Source: Neobacillus terrae (GTDB lineage: Bacteria > Bacillota > Bacilli > Bacillales > Cytobacillaceae). Taken from it: a stretch of DNA of 64,000 nucleotides. Shown here piece after piece: positions 40,033-48,414 of this stretch (position 1 is its first letter; each line of letters begins with the position of its first letter). The notes under the pieces are model-generated. The model was not told the origin of the DNA. It worked only from the letters and a program-made list of their open reading frames with translations, and searched no databases. Position numbers and translations under genes: made by a program. The stretch covers positions 27,783 to 91,782 of the forward strand of contig NZ_JAAOEO010000018.1 of the NCBI RefSeq assembly GCF_011393025.1. The letters run 5' to 3'.

Positions 40033-40740
40033 CTATACTAATGATACGCTCTCAGGCAATTTTACTGTCGTCAATATTTCAAGCTCCTCAAGGCGCGGCC
40101 TTGCATAGGAAGAACACCCGAGCAAGATTTTGTCCAAATATGCTGGATGAGTCATAACCTCAACAGTTTTCCCATCTTCCACTTTTTCTGCTAGGGATTT
40201 AAAGAAATCGGAGTGGACTCCTTCTCCATAAAACTCTGATAAAGAGATATCTGTGAAAGGCTTTACCCCTTCTAGAGCTTTCTCTCCATCTACCCTGGCC
40301 GGCAAGTTGTATTTATTAGATAGCTTCTGCACAACAGGGAGAAGTTTTTCCAAGGTATGTACGTGATGATGACTGTCAAAATGGGTTGGTGTTAAGCCTG
40401 ATTTCAAAAACTTTTCTATTTGAGCCGTCCATTCTCTTTCAAGTTCCTCTAAAGAAATGTCTATATAATCATTTAAATAAGCTTGCGAATGAAAGTTGCC
40501 TTTTTCATCAACAAGAGAGGGAACATCCTGCAATAAAGGTTTACCTGCAGTAAGCACTAAATGGATGCCGACAGAAAGGCTGGGATTATTTTTAGCCAGA
40601 GAAATCGCATGGTCTGTACCTGGCATATTCATCATCATCGTTGTTGAATTAACAATGCCATATAAGTGGCTGTCTATTATTCCATGGTTAACCCCATGGC
40701 ACAAACCAAAATCATCTGCGTTTACGATTAGCTTAATCAT
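40033..40740 (-). CDS. chbG: ChbG/YdjC-family carbohydrate deacetylase
   Basis: A 235-residue YdjC-fold enzyme. Metal ligands: Asp in NADDFGLCHGVN, His in GIHLVLTAG and HFDSHHHVH. ChbG removes an acetyl group from chitobiose-P or chitooligosaccharides in the cytoplasm; in Bacillus the homologue often accompanies cellobiose PTS genes. The lic operon begins 400 bp upstream on the same strand. Family certain, substrate inferred. Confidence 0.88.
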   Translation of the reverse strand: MIKLIVNADDFGLCHGVNHGIIDSHLYGIVNSTTMMMNMPGTDHAISLAKNNPSLSVGIHLVLTAGKPLLQDVPSLVDEKGNFHSQAYLNDYIDISLEELEREWTAQIEKFLKSGLTPTHFDSHHHVHTLEKLLPVVQKLSNKYNLPARVDGEKALEGVKPFTDISLSEFYGEGVHSDFFKSLAEKVEDGKTVEVMTHPAYLDKILLGCSSYARPRLEELEILTTVKLPESVSLV

Positions 40741-40794
40741 TTTTGTGCTCCTTTTGTTGAAAGAATATATGAAAATATTTGATTTAATCGCCTG

Positions 40795-41085
40795 TTTACA
40801 AGTTCTATTGTTACCCCTTATGTTCCTGAATACAGGTTTGGGTCACAAGAAGTGGAGTATCGTTCCCCCTATTTCTCCAGAAGACGAGTTTGGGGTCACA
40901 ATAAGTGAAGTATCGTGCCCCCTTTTTGTTTGGAAGACAAGTTTGGGGTCACTAAATGTGTCTTTAGTTACCCCTTTTGGCTTTGAAGACAGGTTTTGGG
41001 TCACTAAATGTGTCTTTAGTTACCCCTTTTGGCTTAAAAGACGGGTTTTAGGTCACTAAATGTGTTCTTATTTACCCCCAATTAC
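40795..41085. repeat. Tandem array of 52-53-bp hairpin units (five copies plus a partial)
   Basis: GGTCAC recurs at 40841, 40894, 40947, 40999 and 41051, spacing 53, 53, 52, 52. In units 3 and 4 GGGTCACTAAA is followed by a 6-nt loop and TTTAGTTACCC, a stem of about 12 bp. In units 1-2 the middle differs but the G-rich and C-rich arms still pair. The linker reads like TTTTGGCTTTGAAGACAGG. No coding frame fits. It fills the gap between the HAD gene and chbG (40741-41143). Confidence 0.85.
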
Positions 41086-41143
41086 TTCTTAAAACCGGTA
41101 GGGGGACAATAATTGATTTGCATAACCATTTTGGGTTTTGGGT

Positions 41144-41920
41144 TTATAACAACACAAGCATTTTTAGGCCGTGCAGGATTCCATTGTCATTGATGTCCTT
41201 AGTGACATATTTGGCTGCTTGCTTTACCTTGTCAATTGCATTTCCCATTGCTACCCCATTCCCTACGAACTCCAGCATTTCGATATCATTCAATCCATCA
41301 CCAAATGCACAAACAGATTCTTTTTCAAATCCTAAATGGTTAATAACCACTTCTAATCCTTTTGCTTTTGACCCTCCGGCGGGCAAAACGTCAGACACAT
41401 AAGGGTGCCAGCGAACAAAATTCAGATCGCTAAATAAGGAAGAATAATGTTGATTCTCCTCTTCATAACAAAATAACAAAGCCTGGTAGATCTCCCTATT
41501 TTTAAAATAGTGACGGTCAAACAATAACGGGTGCTCCATTGTTATTGGGGATAATATTTCTTCAGCATATATATGCAGTTCAAACATCATGCTCATATTG
41601 TCCTGGTCGACAAACACCAAGGGGTGGTTTAGTTTAAAAGCATTTTCATGCAGTAAAGCTAAAGATTTTGAACTCAAAGGATTTTTAAAAATGACTTCTC
41701 CATTGTGTACTGCATATTGACCATTCAGGTTTATATAAGTATGAATAACCAGCTCATCACGAAGTTTTTTAAACATAAATGGAGCACGCCCTGTCGCAAA
41801 GGCCACTTCATGCCCTTGTTCCTTCCGCCTTTTAATGGCTCTCTTCGCCGTGCCTGGCAGCTGCTGATCCTGATTAATGAGCGTACCATCAATATCAAAA
41901 AATATTAATCTTTTATTCAG
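41144..41920 (-). CDS. Cof-type HAD-superfamily (IIB) phosphatase
   Basis: A 258-residue HAD phosphatase. The nucleophile is Asp9 in IFFDIDGTL, motif II is ATGRAP, and motif III/IV is CAFGDGLNDIEML. The best start is a CTG at 41918-41920, six bases after GAGGGGAG, which gives the family's usual beginning (M)NKRLIFFDIDGTL. No ATG, GTG or TTG is near; the next is a TTG 25 codons upstream with no ribosome site. It follows licH by 75 bp and may dephosphorylate sugar phosphates. Confidence 0.85.
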   Translation of the reverse strand: MNKRLIFFDIDGTLINQDQQLPGTAKRAIKRRKEQGHEVAFATGRAPFMFKKLRDELVIHTYINLNGQYAVHNGEVIFKNPLSSKSLALLHENAFKLNHPLVFVDQDNMSMMFELHIYAEEILSPITMEHPLLFDRHYFKNREIYQALLFCYEEENQHYSSLFSDLNFVRWHPYVSDVLPAGGSKAKGLEVVINHLGFEKESVCAFGDGLNDIEMLEFVGNGVAMGNAIDKVKQAAKYVTKDINDNGILHGLKMLVLL

Positions 41921-41995
41921 AAGGCTCTCCCCTCGCCTTAACAGAAAAAAGATTAAAGGAAGTCCTCGACAGGAGCTTCCCTTAAGTAACTTCAA

Positions 41996-43330
41996 TTATT
42001 GGTTGCTGTATTCGTGAACATTGAATTGAGGAAGAAACTCTTTGTGTGCTTCCAGCATTTCATCAAGAATGACTTTAGCAACTCTGTCACTTGGAACAAG
42101 CGGGTTGATAGTCATTGCTAATAAAGCAGTATTGTAATCACCTGTTACGGCAGCTTCAATTGCTACTCGTTCAAATGACTTGATTTGCTGAACAAGCCCG
42201 TTAACGGCAACAGGAAGTTCGCCCATTGCGATGGGTTTAGGGCCATCTTTAGAGATGACACAGCTAATTTCAACTGCAGATTCAAAAGGAAGATTAGCAA
42301 TTGCACCTCTATTCATCGTATTAACTGCCTGTATGTCTTTTTTGTCAGTATACATAGAATGGATGAGCCTTACTGCTGCATCGCTGTAATAAGCGCCACC
42401 GCGTTTTTCTAACTGTGGCGGCTTAATTGATAGATTCGGATCTTTATATAACTCGAACAATTCATCTTCAAGCTTTTTAACAACCAGGGCTCTAGTTCCG
42501 CCTTCTTCGTAGTTTTTCAGCTCTTTTTTCAGCATGTCACCGGACTTGTAATAATAGTTATGGTACGGGCAGGTCATGACATTTAATGCCTGTAAAAATT
42601 CAGGCTCCCAGCCCATGGCCTCTATATTTTTCATGGTGATGCTTTTTTCACTGTCAGCAATTAAGGATATAACTTTGTTCTTAACAGAAACACCGTCAAC
42701 ATAAACATCCAAGCCATAAACCATATGATTTAATCCTGCAAAATCAATTCTTACTCTGCTATGTTCAACATCAAGTAATTTTGCGACGCCCATCTCCATT
42801 CCAATTGGAACATTGCAAAGGCCTACTACTTTTTTGATGTTGCTATGTCGAAGTACAGCTTCTGTCACCATGCCTGCAGGATTCGTAAAGTTAATTAACC
42901 ATGCATTGGGGCAAAGCTCTTCCATGTCACGGCAAATGTCCAAGATGACAGGAATGGTACGAAGGGCTTTGAACAATCCGCCAGGTCCATTGGTTTCCTG
43001 TCCAAGTACTCCATGCTTTAATGGAATACCTTCATCTTTAGCCCTTGCATCCAGCAAACCAACACGAAATTGCGTTGTAACATAGTCCGCATCCTGTAAA
43101 GCCTGCCGTCTGTCTAATGACAAATGAATATCAATCGGTACACCGGATTTTTCTACCATTCTTTTAGCGAGACCGCCCACAATCCCAAGCTTCTCTTTTC
43201 CAGCTTCAACGTCAACCAGCCATATTTCACTTACTGGGAGCTCATCATAATATTTTATGAATCCTTCGATTAACTCTGGAGTATAGCTTGAACCTCCGCC
43301 AATTGTTACGATTTTTATTCCTGTTTTCAT
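41996..43330 (-). CDS. licH: 6-phospho-beta-glucosidase, glycoside hydrolase family 4
   Basis: A 444-residue GH4 enzyme that uses NAD and a divalent metal by a redox mechanism. NAD motif IVTIGGGSSYTPELIEG at the N-terminus, metal-site Cys/His in GLCNVPIG and GLNHMVYGLDVYVDG. It splits cellobiose-6-P delivered by the PTS encoded upstream. The ATG at 43330 follows AGAGGTG. Third gene of the lic operon. Confidence 0.93.
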   Translation of the reverse strand: MKTGIKIVTIGGGSSYTPELIEGFIKYYDELPVSEIWLVDVEAGKEKLGIVGGLAKRMVEKSGVPIDIHLSLDRRQALQDADYVTTQFRVGLLDARAKDEGIPLKHGVLGQETNGPGGLFKALRTIPVILDICRDMEELCPNAWLINFTNPAGMVTEAVLRHSNIKKVVGLCNVPIGMEMGVAKLLDVEHSRVRIDFAGLNHMVYGLDVYVDGVSVKNKVISLIADSEKSITMKNIEAMGWEPEFLQALNVMTCPYHNYYYKSGDMLKKELKNYEEGGTRALVVKKLEDELFELYKDPNLSIKPPQLEKRGGAYYSDAAVRLIHSMYTDKKDIQAVNTMNRGAIANLPFESAVEISCVISKDGPKPIAMGELPVAVNGLVQQIKSFERVAIEAAVTGDYNTALLAMTINPLVPSDRVAKVILDEMLEAHKEFLPQFNVHEYSNQ

Positions 43331-43435
43331 TCTGTTCACCTCTGTATGATTTTAAGAAAAAACAGCAGCTCAGGTCATTTCCACCTGAGCATGTTAAAAA
43401 GCAGATTAAATTTCTCTTGCTATTTTTTAAGACTA

Positions 43436-44773
43436 TTAAACACTAAAAGTATCTTTTGATTGTGGTACAGTTTGTGTCTGCTGTCTCTTCGACTCCAAGC
43501 GGCCCTGCAGGATAACAAACGGGATGTAGATCGCAATTGAAATCCCGAAATTCACCAATGATAAGATTGCGCCTGAAATATGGCCTCCCGTAGCCAGCCA
43601 TCCGCCTATTCCGACTGGTGTTACCCAAGGAATATTAGCAACCACCGGGTATACTAAGTGAGATTGAATAGCCAGGTATGAGACTGTAGTCAAGATAACT
43701 GGTGTAGCAATAAAAGGTATTAGGAAAAGGGGATTGAGTACAATCGGCACCCCGAAAATAACCGGTTCATTAATTTGAAATAGTCCTGGTGGTGCGGCGA
43801 TCGCAACCAATTGCTTCTGGCGTTTTCTGGCCATGAGCATAAAGGCAACAAGTAATCCCAATGTGGCTCCAGAGCCTCCAAGGTTTACAAATGCATCAGC
43901 AAAACTTCCAGCATAAATATGGTATTTATCCATATCAGTTACATGATCTTTATATAGGTTAATATTATCTGTACCTAATTTTGTAAGAAGAGGTGTTTTA
44001 ATTCCTTCAAGAATATTGTCTCCATGTAATCCAACTGACCAGAATAAATGAATCAATAAGGTTACTAAAATAGCAAATGGAAGTGAATCAACCGCACCGC
44101 TTAAAGGCTCTACCAGTACTCGGCTTAACCAGTCATTGAAGTATTCTCCATTTGTCATCATTCGGAAAACTAATCCAATAAGACCCATGATAAATACAGT
44201 TCCCATTCCTGGAATCAGGCGGGCAAAGCTTCGTGCTACAGCTGGCGGTACACCATCAGGCAGTTTAATTTCAAGCCGTTTAACTCTTGAAAGGCGGGTG
44301 AAAATTTCTGTCGCTATAATTGCGATGATAATAGCGGTAAAAAGAGCAGTTGCGCCAAAATATTTGTTTTGCATTAATCCCCAAACTGGATTTTTAAGAC
44401 CCTCTACCTGAGCAACCTGAGGTATTAAAACAAAAAAGCTTGCACCGGATACCAGCATAGCTTCAAAACCATCATCACCATACGATTTAGAAAGTTTATA
44501 AGCAATACCAAAAACCGCAAAAATACTCATAAATGCCATGGTACCCCACCAGATGTCGCCACCCAGCATGGTCCAATTTTCGCCAAAAATTGCTTTCATC
44601 ATCGTACCGTAAGGTTTTATTAATTCACCGATATTATTGAATAGGACAGCGAAGGATCCAACCATGGTAATGGCAAGCATTCCTACAAACGTGTCACGAA
44701 TGGCTATAAGATGACGCTGACCACCTAATCTGGCTGCATAAGGCAAAATATATGTTTCTAGAAATTTCATCAT
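43436..44773 (-). CDS. licC: PTS cellobiose/lichenan-specific EIIC component
   Basis: A 445-residue membrane protein with about ten membrane segments, of the Lac family EIIC type (CelB/LicC/ChbC). Landmarks: FVGMLAITMVGSFAVLFNNI near the N-terminus, FSVGLHGDNI-like FWSVGLHGDNILEG in mid-protein, and PPGLFQINEPVIFGVPIVLNP with the conserved Glu that binds sugar. It starts 5 bp after licB. Transports and phosphorylates cellobiose or longer beta-glucans with EIIA and EIIB. Confidence 0.93.
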   Translation of the reverse strand: MMKFLETYILPYAARLGGQRHLIAIRDTFVGMLAITMVGSFAVLFNNIGELIKPYGTMMKAIFGENWTMLGGDIWWGTMAFMSIFAVFGIAYKLSKSYGDDGFEAMLVSGASFFVLIPQVAQVEGLKNPVWGLMQNKYFGATALFTAIIIAIIATEIFTRLSRVKRLEIKLPDGVPPAVARSFARLIPGMGTVFIMGLIGLVFRMMTNGEYFNDWLSRVLVEPLSGAVDSLPFAILVTLLIHLFWSVGLHGDNILEGIKTPLLTKLGTDNINLYKDHVTDMDKYHIYAGSFADAFVNLGGSGATLGLLVAFMLMARKRQKQLVAIAAPPGLFQINEPVIFGVPIVLNPLFLIPFIATPVILTTVSYLAIQSHLVYPVVANIPWVTPVGIGGWLATGGHISGAILSLVNFGISIAIYIPFVILQGRLESKRQQTQTVPQSKDTFSV

Positions 44774-44778
44774 ATAGG

Positions 44779-45084
44779 TTATCTCCCCTTAAGATCAAAA
44801 GCTTGTTTTAATACCGCTTCCCCATTGCATAGGCCATAGTTTACAGGATTGATCGCATCCACAGGGATGCCTTTACTATCTCCGACTGTTTTTAATTTTG
44901 GTAAAAGATAACGAACCTGTGGGCCCAAGAGCAGTACATCAGCCTGGTCGATATTCTCGTTTATTTCTGAATGTCCAACAGCCCAGATTTTGCAATCAAT
45001 TCCTTGTGTTTTTGCACTAGCTTCCATTTTCGTAACTAATAGACTAGTTGACATACCTGCTGAGCAGACCAATAAAATGTTCAT
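44779..45084 (-). CDS. licB: PTS lactose/cellobiose-family EIIB component
   Basis: A 101-residue EIIB with the phosphorylated cysteine Cys7 in LLVCSAGMSTS. It passes phosphate from EIIA to the sugar. It is the first gene of licB-licC-licH-HAD. No EIIA gene (licA) is in the operon, unlike B. subtilis licBCAH, so EIIA must come from elsewhere. A CcpA site lies 23 bases upstream of the start. Confidence 0.93.
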   Translation of the reverse strand: MNILLVCSAGMSTSLLVTKMEASAKTQGIDCKIWAVGHSEINENIDQADVLLLGPQVRYLLPKLKTVGDSKGIPVDAINPVNYGLCNGEAVLKQAFDLKGR

Positions 45085-45106
45085 TTCATTTTCCCCCTGT
45101 CATGGT

Positions 45107-45121
45107 TTGAAAGCGATTACA
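45107..45121. promoter_or_regulatory. CcpA catabolite-response element (cre)
   Basis: TTGAAAGCGATTACA fits the cre consensus WTGNAANCGNWNNCW at every fixed position. It lies in the leader just upstream of licB, a usual place for carbon catabolite repression of PTS operons. Confidence 0.8.
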
Positions 45122-45233
45122 AAACTTATAAAAAAAACACATGATGATTTAAATTTTTTACTTTTGCAGCCACATTAGGAAAACCAGCACCTCCAAAAAA
45201 TAATTATGTATAGCTGGGCGTATCTTTAATATC

Positions 45234-45288
45234 ATTGTAATTACAATTCAGAATATTATCAATACATTTTTTCGAGTTGTTATAACAA
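45234..45288. promoter_or_regulatory. Two operators for the divergent GntR/UTRA regulator
   Basis: ATTGTAATTACAAT (45234-45247) and TTGTTATAACAA (45277-45288) are perfect palindromes that share TTGTWATWACAA. Their centres are 42 bases apart, four helical turns. They lie between the licB and gntR-type promoters. Confidence 0.65.
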
Positions 45289-45362
45289 ATTTTAAAAAAG
45301 TTACTTATCAGTACATTTTCTTTCCTATTTCTGCTAATCTATATATATCAGGGGGAATTGGA

Positions 45363-46094
45363 ATGATAGAGGAATTAAGGGACGGAAACGCCCTGCATCT
45401 GCAGGTAAAGGATGCAATTGTTCAATTAATTAAAGACGGAGAATATGAGCCGAATTCACAGCTGCCAACCGAGGCCGAGTTTTGTGATAAGTATGGGGTT
45501 AGCAGAACAACGGTAAGAACAGCACTCCAGCAATTAGTCACTGAAGGATATGTTTATAGAAAACGAGGCAGCGGAACCTTTGTTTCCGCCAATAAAGTAA
45601 AGCAAGTTTTAACTACAACGGTTGAACGATTTACAGATCAAATAACGATGCAAGGCAAAAAACCTCTAATAAAAGTATTAGGGCTTAATGTCATTCCAGC
45701 AGACGACTTTCTTAGCGAGCTATTAAAGATTTCCGAAGGTGAACCCGTTAATGTACTGGAAAGGATTCGCTATGTGAATGATGAACCTCTTCAGTTTGAG
45801 GTCGCCTACTTACCCTGGTATCAAACCCCGGGATTAAATAAAAAAGAATGCGAAAAGTCATTATATGAATTGCTAAATCTCCAATTTGGCCTAAAAGTAA
45901 GCAAGACAATTGAATCGCTGGAACTATTTAGTGCAGATGAAACCACAGCGGATAAGCTTCAAATCAATGTTGGGGATCCCTGCTTTGCCTTGGATACACT
46001 TGCCTATTTAAGCGATGGTGCTATCATCGAATATTCAAAAACGATTTTTAGAGGCGATATGGCCCATTTTGTCATCGAACGGAACTATGAATAA
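45363..46094 (+). CDS. GntR-family regulator with UTRA domain, probable regulator of the lic operon
   Basis: A 243-residue HutC-type regulator. Winged HTH at about 8-75 (LPTEAEFCDKYGVSRTTVRT), UTRA sugar-phosphate-binding domain at about 95-235. It is divergent from licBCH and faces two matching palindromes, so it should repress the operon until a phosphorylated beta-glucoside binds. In B. subtilis the licBCAH operon uses LicR instead; this is a different type of control. Ribosome site CAGGGGG lies 6 bases ahead. Confidence 0.9.
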   Translation: MIEELRDGNALHLQVKDAIVQLIKDGEYEPNSQLPTEAEFCDKYGVSRTTVRTALQQLVTEGYVYRKRGSGTFVSANKVKQVLTTTVERFTDQITMQGKKPLIKVLGLNVIPADDFLSELLKISEGEPVNVLERIRYVNDEPLQFEVAYLPWYQTPGLNKKECEKSLYELLNLQFGLKVSKTIESLELFSADETTADKLQINVGDPCFALDTLAYLSDGAIIEYSKTIFRGDMAHFVIERNYE

Positions 46095-46128
46095 AAGCAC
46101 AGTGGAGAAATATCCTGCTGTGCTTTTT
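46094..46128 (+). terminator. Terminator of the GntR/UTRA gene
   Basis: AAAGCACAG and CTGTGCTTT form a 9-bp stem followed by T-rich sequence (46094-46128). Confidence 0.8.
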
Positions 46129-46262
46129 ACTTTTTATCCAAAAATTAAATTTGTTTCTATAACTCCATGTTTCGTAAGAATAGTTCCTTCAAAATTTATG
46201 GACATATATTATGCTTACCGAAAAAAAGTATAAAAAGAAACCCCTTCACTTCTATTTCCCCC

Positions 46263-46301
46263 TATATAAAAAAAGCGATGCCTCTTTTAGAAGTATCGCT
46301 T
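46263..46301 (-). terminator. Terminator of the 49-residue membrane protein gene
   Basis: AAGCGAT (46273-46279) pairs with ATCGCTT (46295-46301), with inner CCTCT/AGAAG pairing, and seven T on the minus strand. Confidence 0.75.
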
Positions 46302-46450
46302 CAGTTATTTGGCGGGAAGAAGGTGTCATCCCAAGGATTCTTCTCGGAATGCTCATCTCGCTTTTTTAAGCTTGGTGAACTCATGAGGAACTTCAGCATG
46401 AAAAATAAGCCGGCGATTAAAAAGACGATTCCTATAAAGGCGAATAACAT
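46301..46450 (-). CDS. Small membrane protein, 49 residues
   Basis: Unrecognised. The ATG at 46450 follows AAAGGG by about 9 bases; an in-frame ATG 11 codons upstream has no ribosome site. One hydrophobic segment (about residues 1-24) is followed by a charged tail ending NPWDDTFFPPNN. The terminator overlaps its stop. Confidence 0.55.
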   Translation of the reverse strand: MLFAFIGIVFLIAGLFFMLKFLMSSPSLKKRDEHSEKNPWDDTFFPPNN

Positions 46451-46554
46451 AAAAATCAATCCCTTTATTTTCAATAATATCATAAATTCACAGAAAAGTA
46501 CGACATTTGTTAGCTATTAATACATACTTAAGAAATCTAGCAGCCCTACTATCC

Positions 46555-46797
46555 TCAAAAGAGTTCCATACTAGCTATAATGAGTAAAAAAATGCCCACA
46601 CCAATATAAAAATAAGACATTTTCATGGTCTGATTTTTGCTTTTTACGTTCTCAGCTCCATTTAAAATTAATAAAACTGCAGCGATTGTATAGATGTACG
46701 GGATTAATTCCTTCCTGGTGAAAAAGCTTACGACTGAAAGGATGAAACAAACAATAGCAAGAAAAATTCGTAACCAGAAAAGTTTTTTTGAGGGCAT
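46555..46797 (-). CDS. YczI-like (DUF3953-type) small membrane protein
   Basis: An 80-residue protein with three hydrophobic segments (about 7-25, 32-48, 60-79) separated by a short basic loop. The layout, LIPYIYTIAAVLLILNGAEN, resembles DUF3953/YczI proteins. AGGGGAGAGG precedes the ATG. Function unknown. Confidence 0.65.
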   Translation of the reverse strand: MPSKKLFWLRIFLAIVCFILSVVSFFTRKELIPYIYTIAAVLLILNGAENVKSKNQTMKMSYFYIGVGIFLLIIASMELF

Positions 46798-47048
46798 AAT
46801 ATCCTCTCCCCTTAATGTTTATTTGGCTCCCTATATCAAGTATAAATGATATTTAAAATCTATTTTATTAAAAATATTAGTATCGTTGCTTACCTTAGAA
46901 AAAAAATAGCAATGGACAGTGTATGAACGTTTTCCTATAAATTTGGGACAAAAAAATGTTCAATTTGTGAAAATAATCACAATATAGTAGAAACTTATTA
47001 TAATAAAGGTGTCTTAGAGAAACCTTAACTTCGAAAGGAGCAATTATA

Positions 47049-47264
47049 ATGGGTTTATTACTTGGTATTTTTATAGGATTGGTTTCAGGAGCAATTTTAG
47101 GAGCAGCTATTTCATTACCGGTAGGTTCAGCACTGGGGATATTTATCGACAGAAGTTATAGCGGCTGGGCATTAGAAATTGAGATCGTGTTAGTTCTTTT
47201 AAGTGCTTTTATTATTTTTAAGTTCTTTAATATTCATTTAAGAAAAAATAAAAAAGCGATATAA
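47049..47264 (+). CDS. Small membrane protein, 71 residues
   Basis: Unrecognised. GAAAGGAG stands 8 bases before the ATG. Two hydrophobic segments, the first glycine-rich (GIFIGLVSGAILGAAIS), the second near 42-60, then a basic tail (HLRKNKKAI). A terminator follows at once, so it is a monocistronic gene. Confidence 0.65.
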   Translation: MGLLLGIFIGLVSGAILGAAISLPVGSALGIFIDRSYSGWALEIEIVLVLLSAFIIFKFFNIHLRKNKKAI

Positions 47265-47271
47265 ACCTTTA

Positions 47272-47300
47272 AGGTACAGGACCTGTTCTGTACCTCTTTT
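47272..47300 (+). terminator. Terminator of the 71-residue membrane protein gene
   Basis: AGGTACAG (47272-47279) and CTGTACCT (47288-47295), then CTTTT. Confidence 0.8.
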
Positions 47301-47360
47301 CATCGGTTAGGAAATTATAGATTTTCACCTTGTGGAAAACTCCGAACTAGGTTATTGTAA

Positions 47361-47542
47361 TCCAGCTCCAGCGCCCAGCCCCTCGGGGACATAAGCCAAA
47401 TCACTTCAGAAATCAGGATTTCCTACGTGATTCGTCTTATGCCTGTTGGAGGCCCATAGGACGTGGGTCAGAAAGGCGTTGCCACAGGACGTGGCGTATT
47501 TAGCCTTTCATCATCTGAACAGGACGCTTGCGCCTTTTGTTC
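47361..47542. repeat. Bacillaceae-type intergenic repeat
   Basis: The stretch begins TCCAGCTCCAGCGCCCAGCC followed by CCTCGGGG, and ends near GAACAGGACGCTTGCGCC then TTTTGTTC. This start and end, and its richness in G+C compared with its flanks, match a dispersed intergenic element I know from many Bacillus chromosomes. Internal repeats such as ACGTGG and GGATTTCC/GGACGT indicate folding. It occupies most of the gap 47265-47650. Confidence 0.65.
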
Positions 47543-47650
47543 TTCTCTTTAATCCCAGCTTTGACTTGTTAAAATTCGACCGTTAATATAAGATTAACAG
47601 CCAAATAGACTTTTAGTGCGGAGAAAACAAGCTTGAAAGGATTTTGAAGG

Positions 47651-48268
47651 ATGAAACTTAATGAAACAGATGATCTTGGAGAAACAAGGAGAACAATTAT
47701 TAGAACAGCGCACAAGCTGTTTATGGAAAGCGGATATCGCGCAGTCTCTACCAGGCAGATTGCGGATGCGTGCGGTTTGACCCAGCCTGCACTTTATCAT
47801 CATTTTAAAAATAAAGAAGCTTTATATATAGAAGTCATTTTAAACGAAATACATAAAACAAAGACCGGGCTTGAACGAATCATCAAGCGCCATAAGGATT
47901 TAAAGGAAAGACTGGTCGAGGTTGCATACTTTATCTTAATTAATAAGCCTGAGGATATGAGCCAAATGTTCCGGGATATACAGCAGGAATTATCAGAAGA
48001 TGCAAGAAAACTTATTTCCGATAGCTGGTTTAATGGATTTATTATTCCTATCTCTGAGATTTTTGCGAAAGGACTGGAGGCCGGCGAACTACGACATCCT
48101 GGTGATTATGGAACCACCCCGGTTAATTCGGCCTTCCTTCTTCTTAATTTATTAAGCCACTCCCCTTTTGAGGCTCGCTATGCAGCCCCACAGGATCAAA
48201 AAAGGGTATATGAAAAGCATGTAAATATGGTTGTGAATGTTCTTTTATACGGGTTATCTTCTGGCTAA
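47651..48268 (+). CDS. TetR-family transcriptional regulator
   Basis: A 205-residue TetR protein. HTH at about 12-58 (TRQIADACGLTQPALYHHF). The ligand domain is of the AcrR type. Followed by an MMPL exporter gene, and the 146-bp gap between them holds two copies of a palindrome, so it should repress itself or the exporter. AAAGGA lies ahead of the ATG. Confidence 0.92.
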   Translation: MKLNETDDLGETRRTIIRTAHKLFMESGYRAVSTRQIADACGLTQPALYHHFKNKEALYIEVILNEIHKTKTGLERIIKRHKDLKERLVEVAYFILINKPEDMSQMFRDIQQELSEDARKLISDSWFNGFIIPISEIFAKGLEAGELRHPGDYGTTPVNSAFLLLNLLSHSPFEARYAAPQDQKRVYEKHVNMVVNVLLYGLSSG

Positions 48269-48306
48269 TAAAAAATATAATTTCATTATATTTTTTTGCC
48301 AGCCGC

Positions 48307-48398
48307 TTATCACTTGATAAATATTTCATAACCAACTATGCTAAAAATATATTTGTATATGTGAAATCGATTTATGTGGTACTTATCACTTGATAAGT
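48307..48398. promoter_or_regulatory. Duplicated palindromic operators for the TetR regulator
   Basis: TTATCACTTGATAA occurs at 48307-48320 and inside the longer ACTTATCACTTGATAAGT at 48381-48398. Arms are exact inverted repeats around a CT centre, 75-76 bases apart. The second is next to the ribosome site of the MMPL gene. Confidence 0.75.
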
Positions 48399-48414
48399 AA
48401 AAGGAGAGGGAAAA

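Noticed and set aside
40795..41085. Series of intrinsic terminators
   Set aside because: The stems are not followed by T-runs on either strand.
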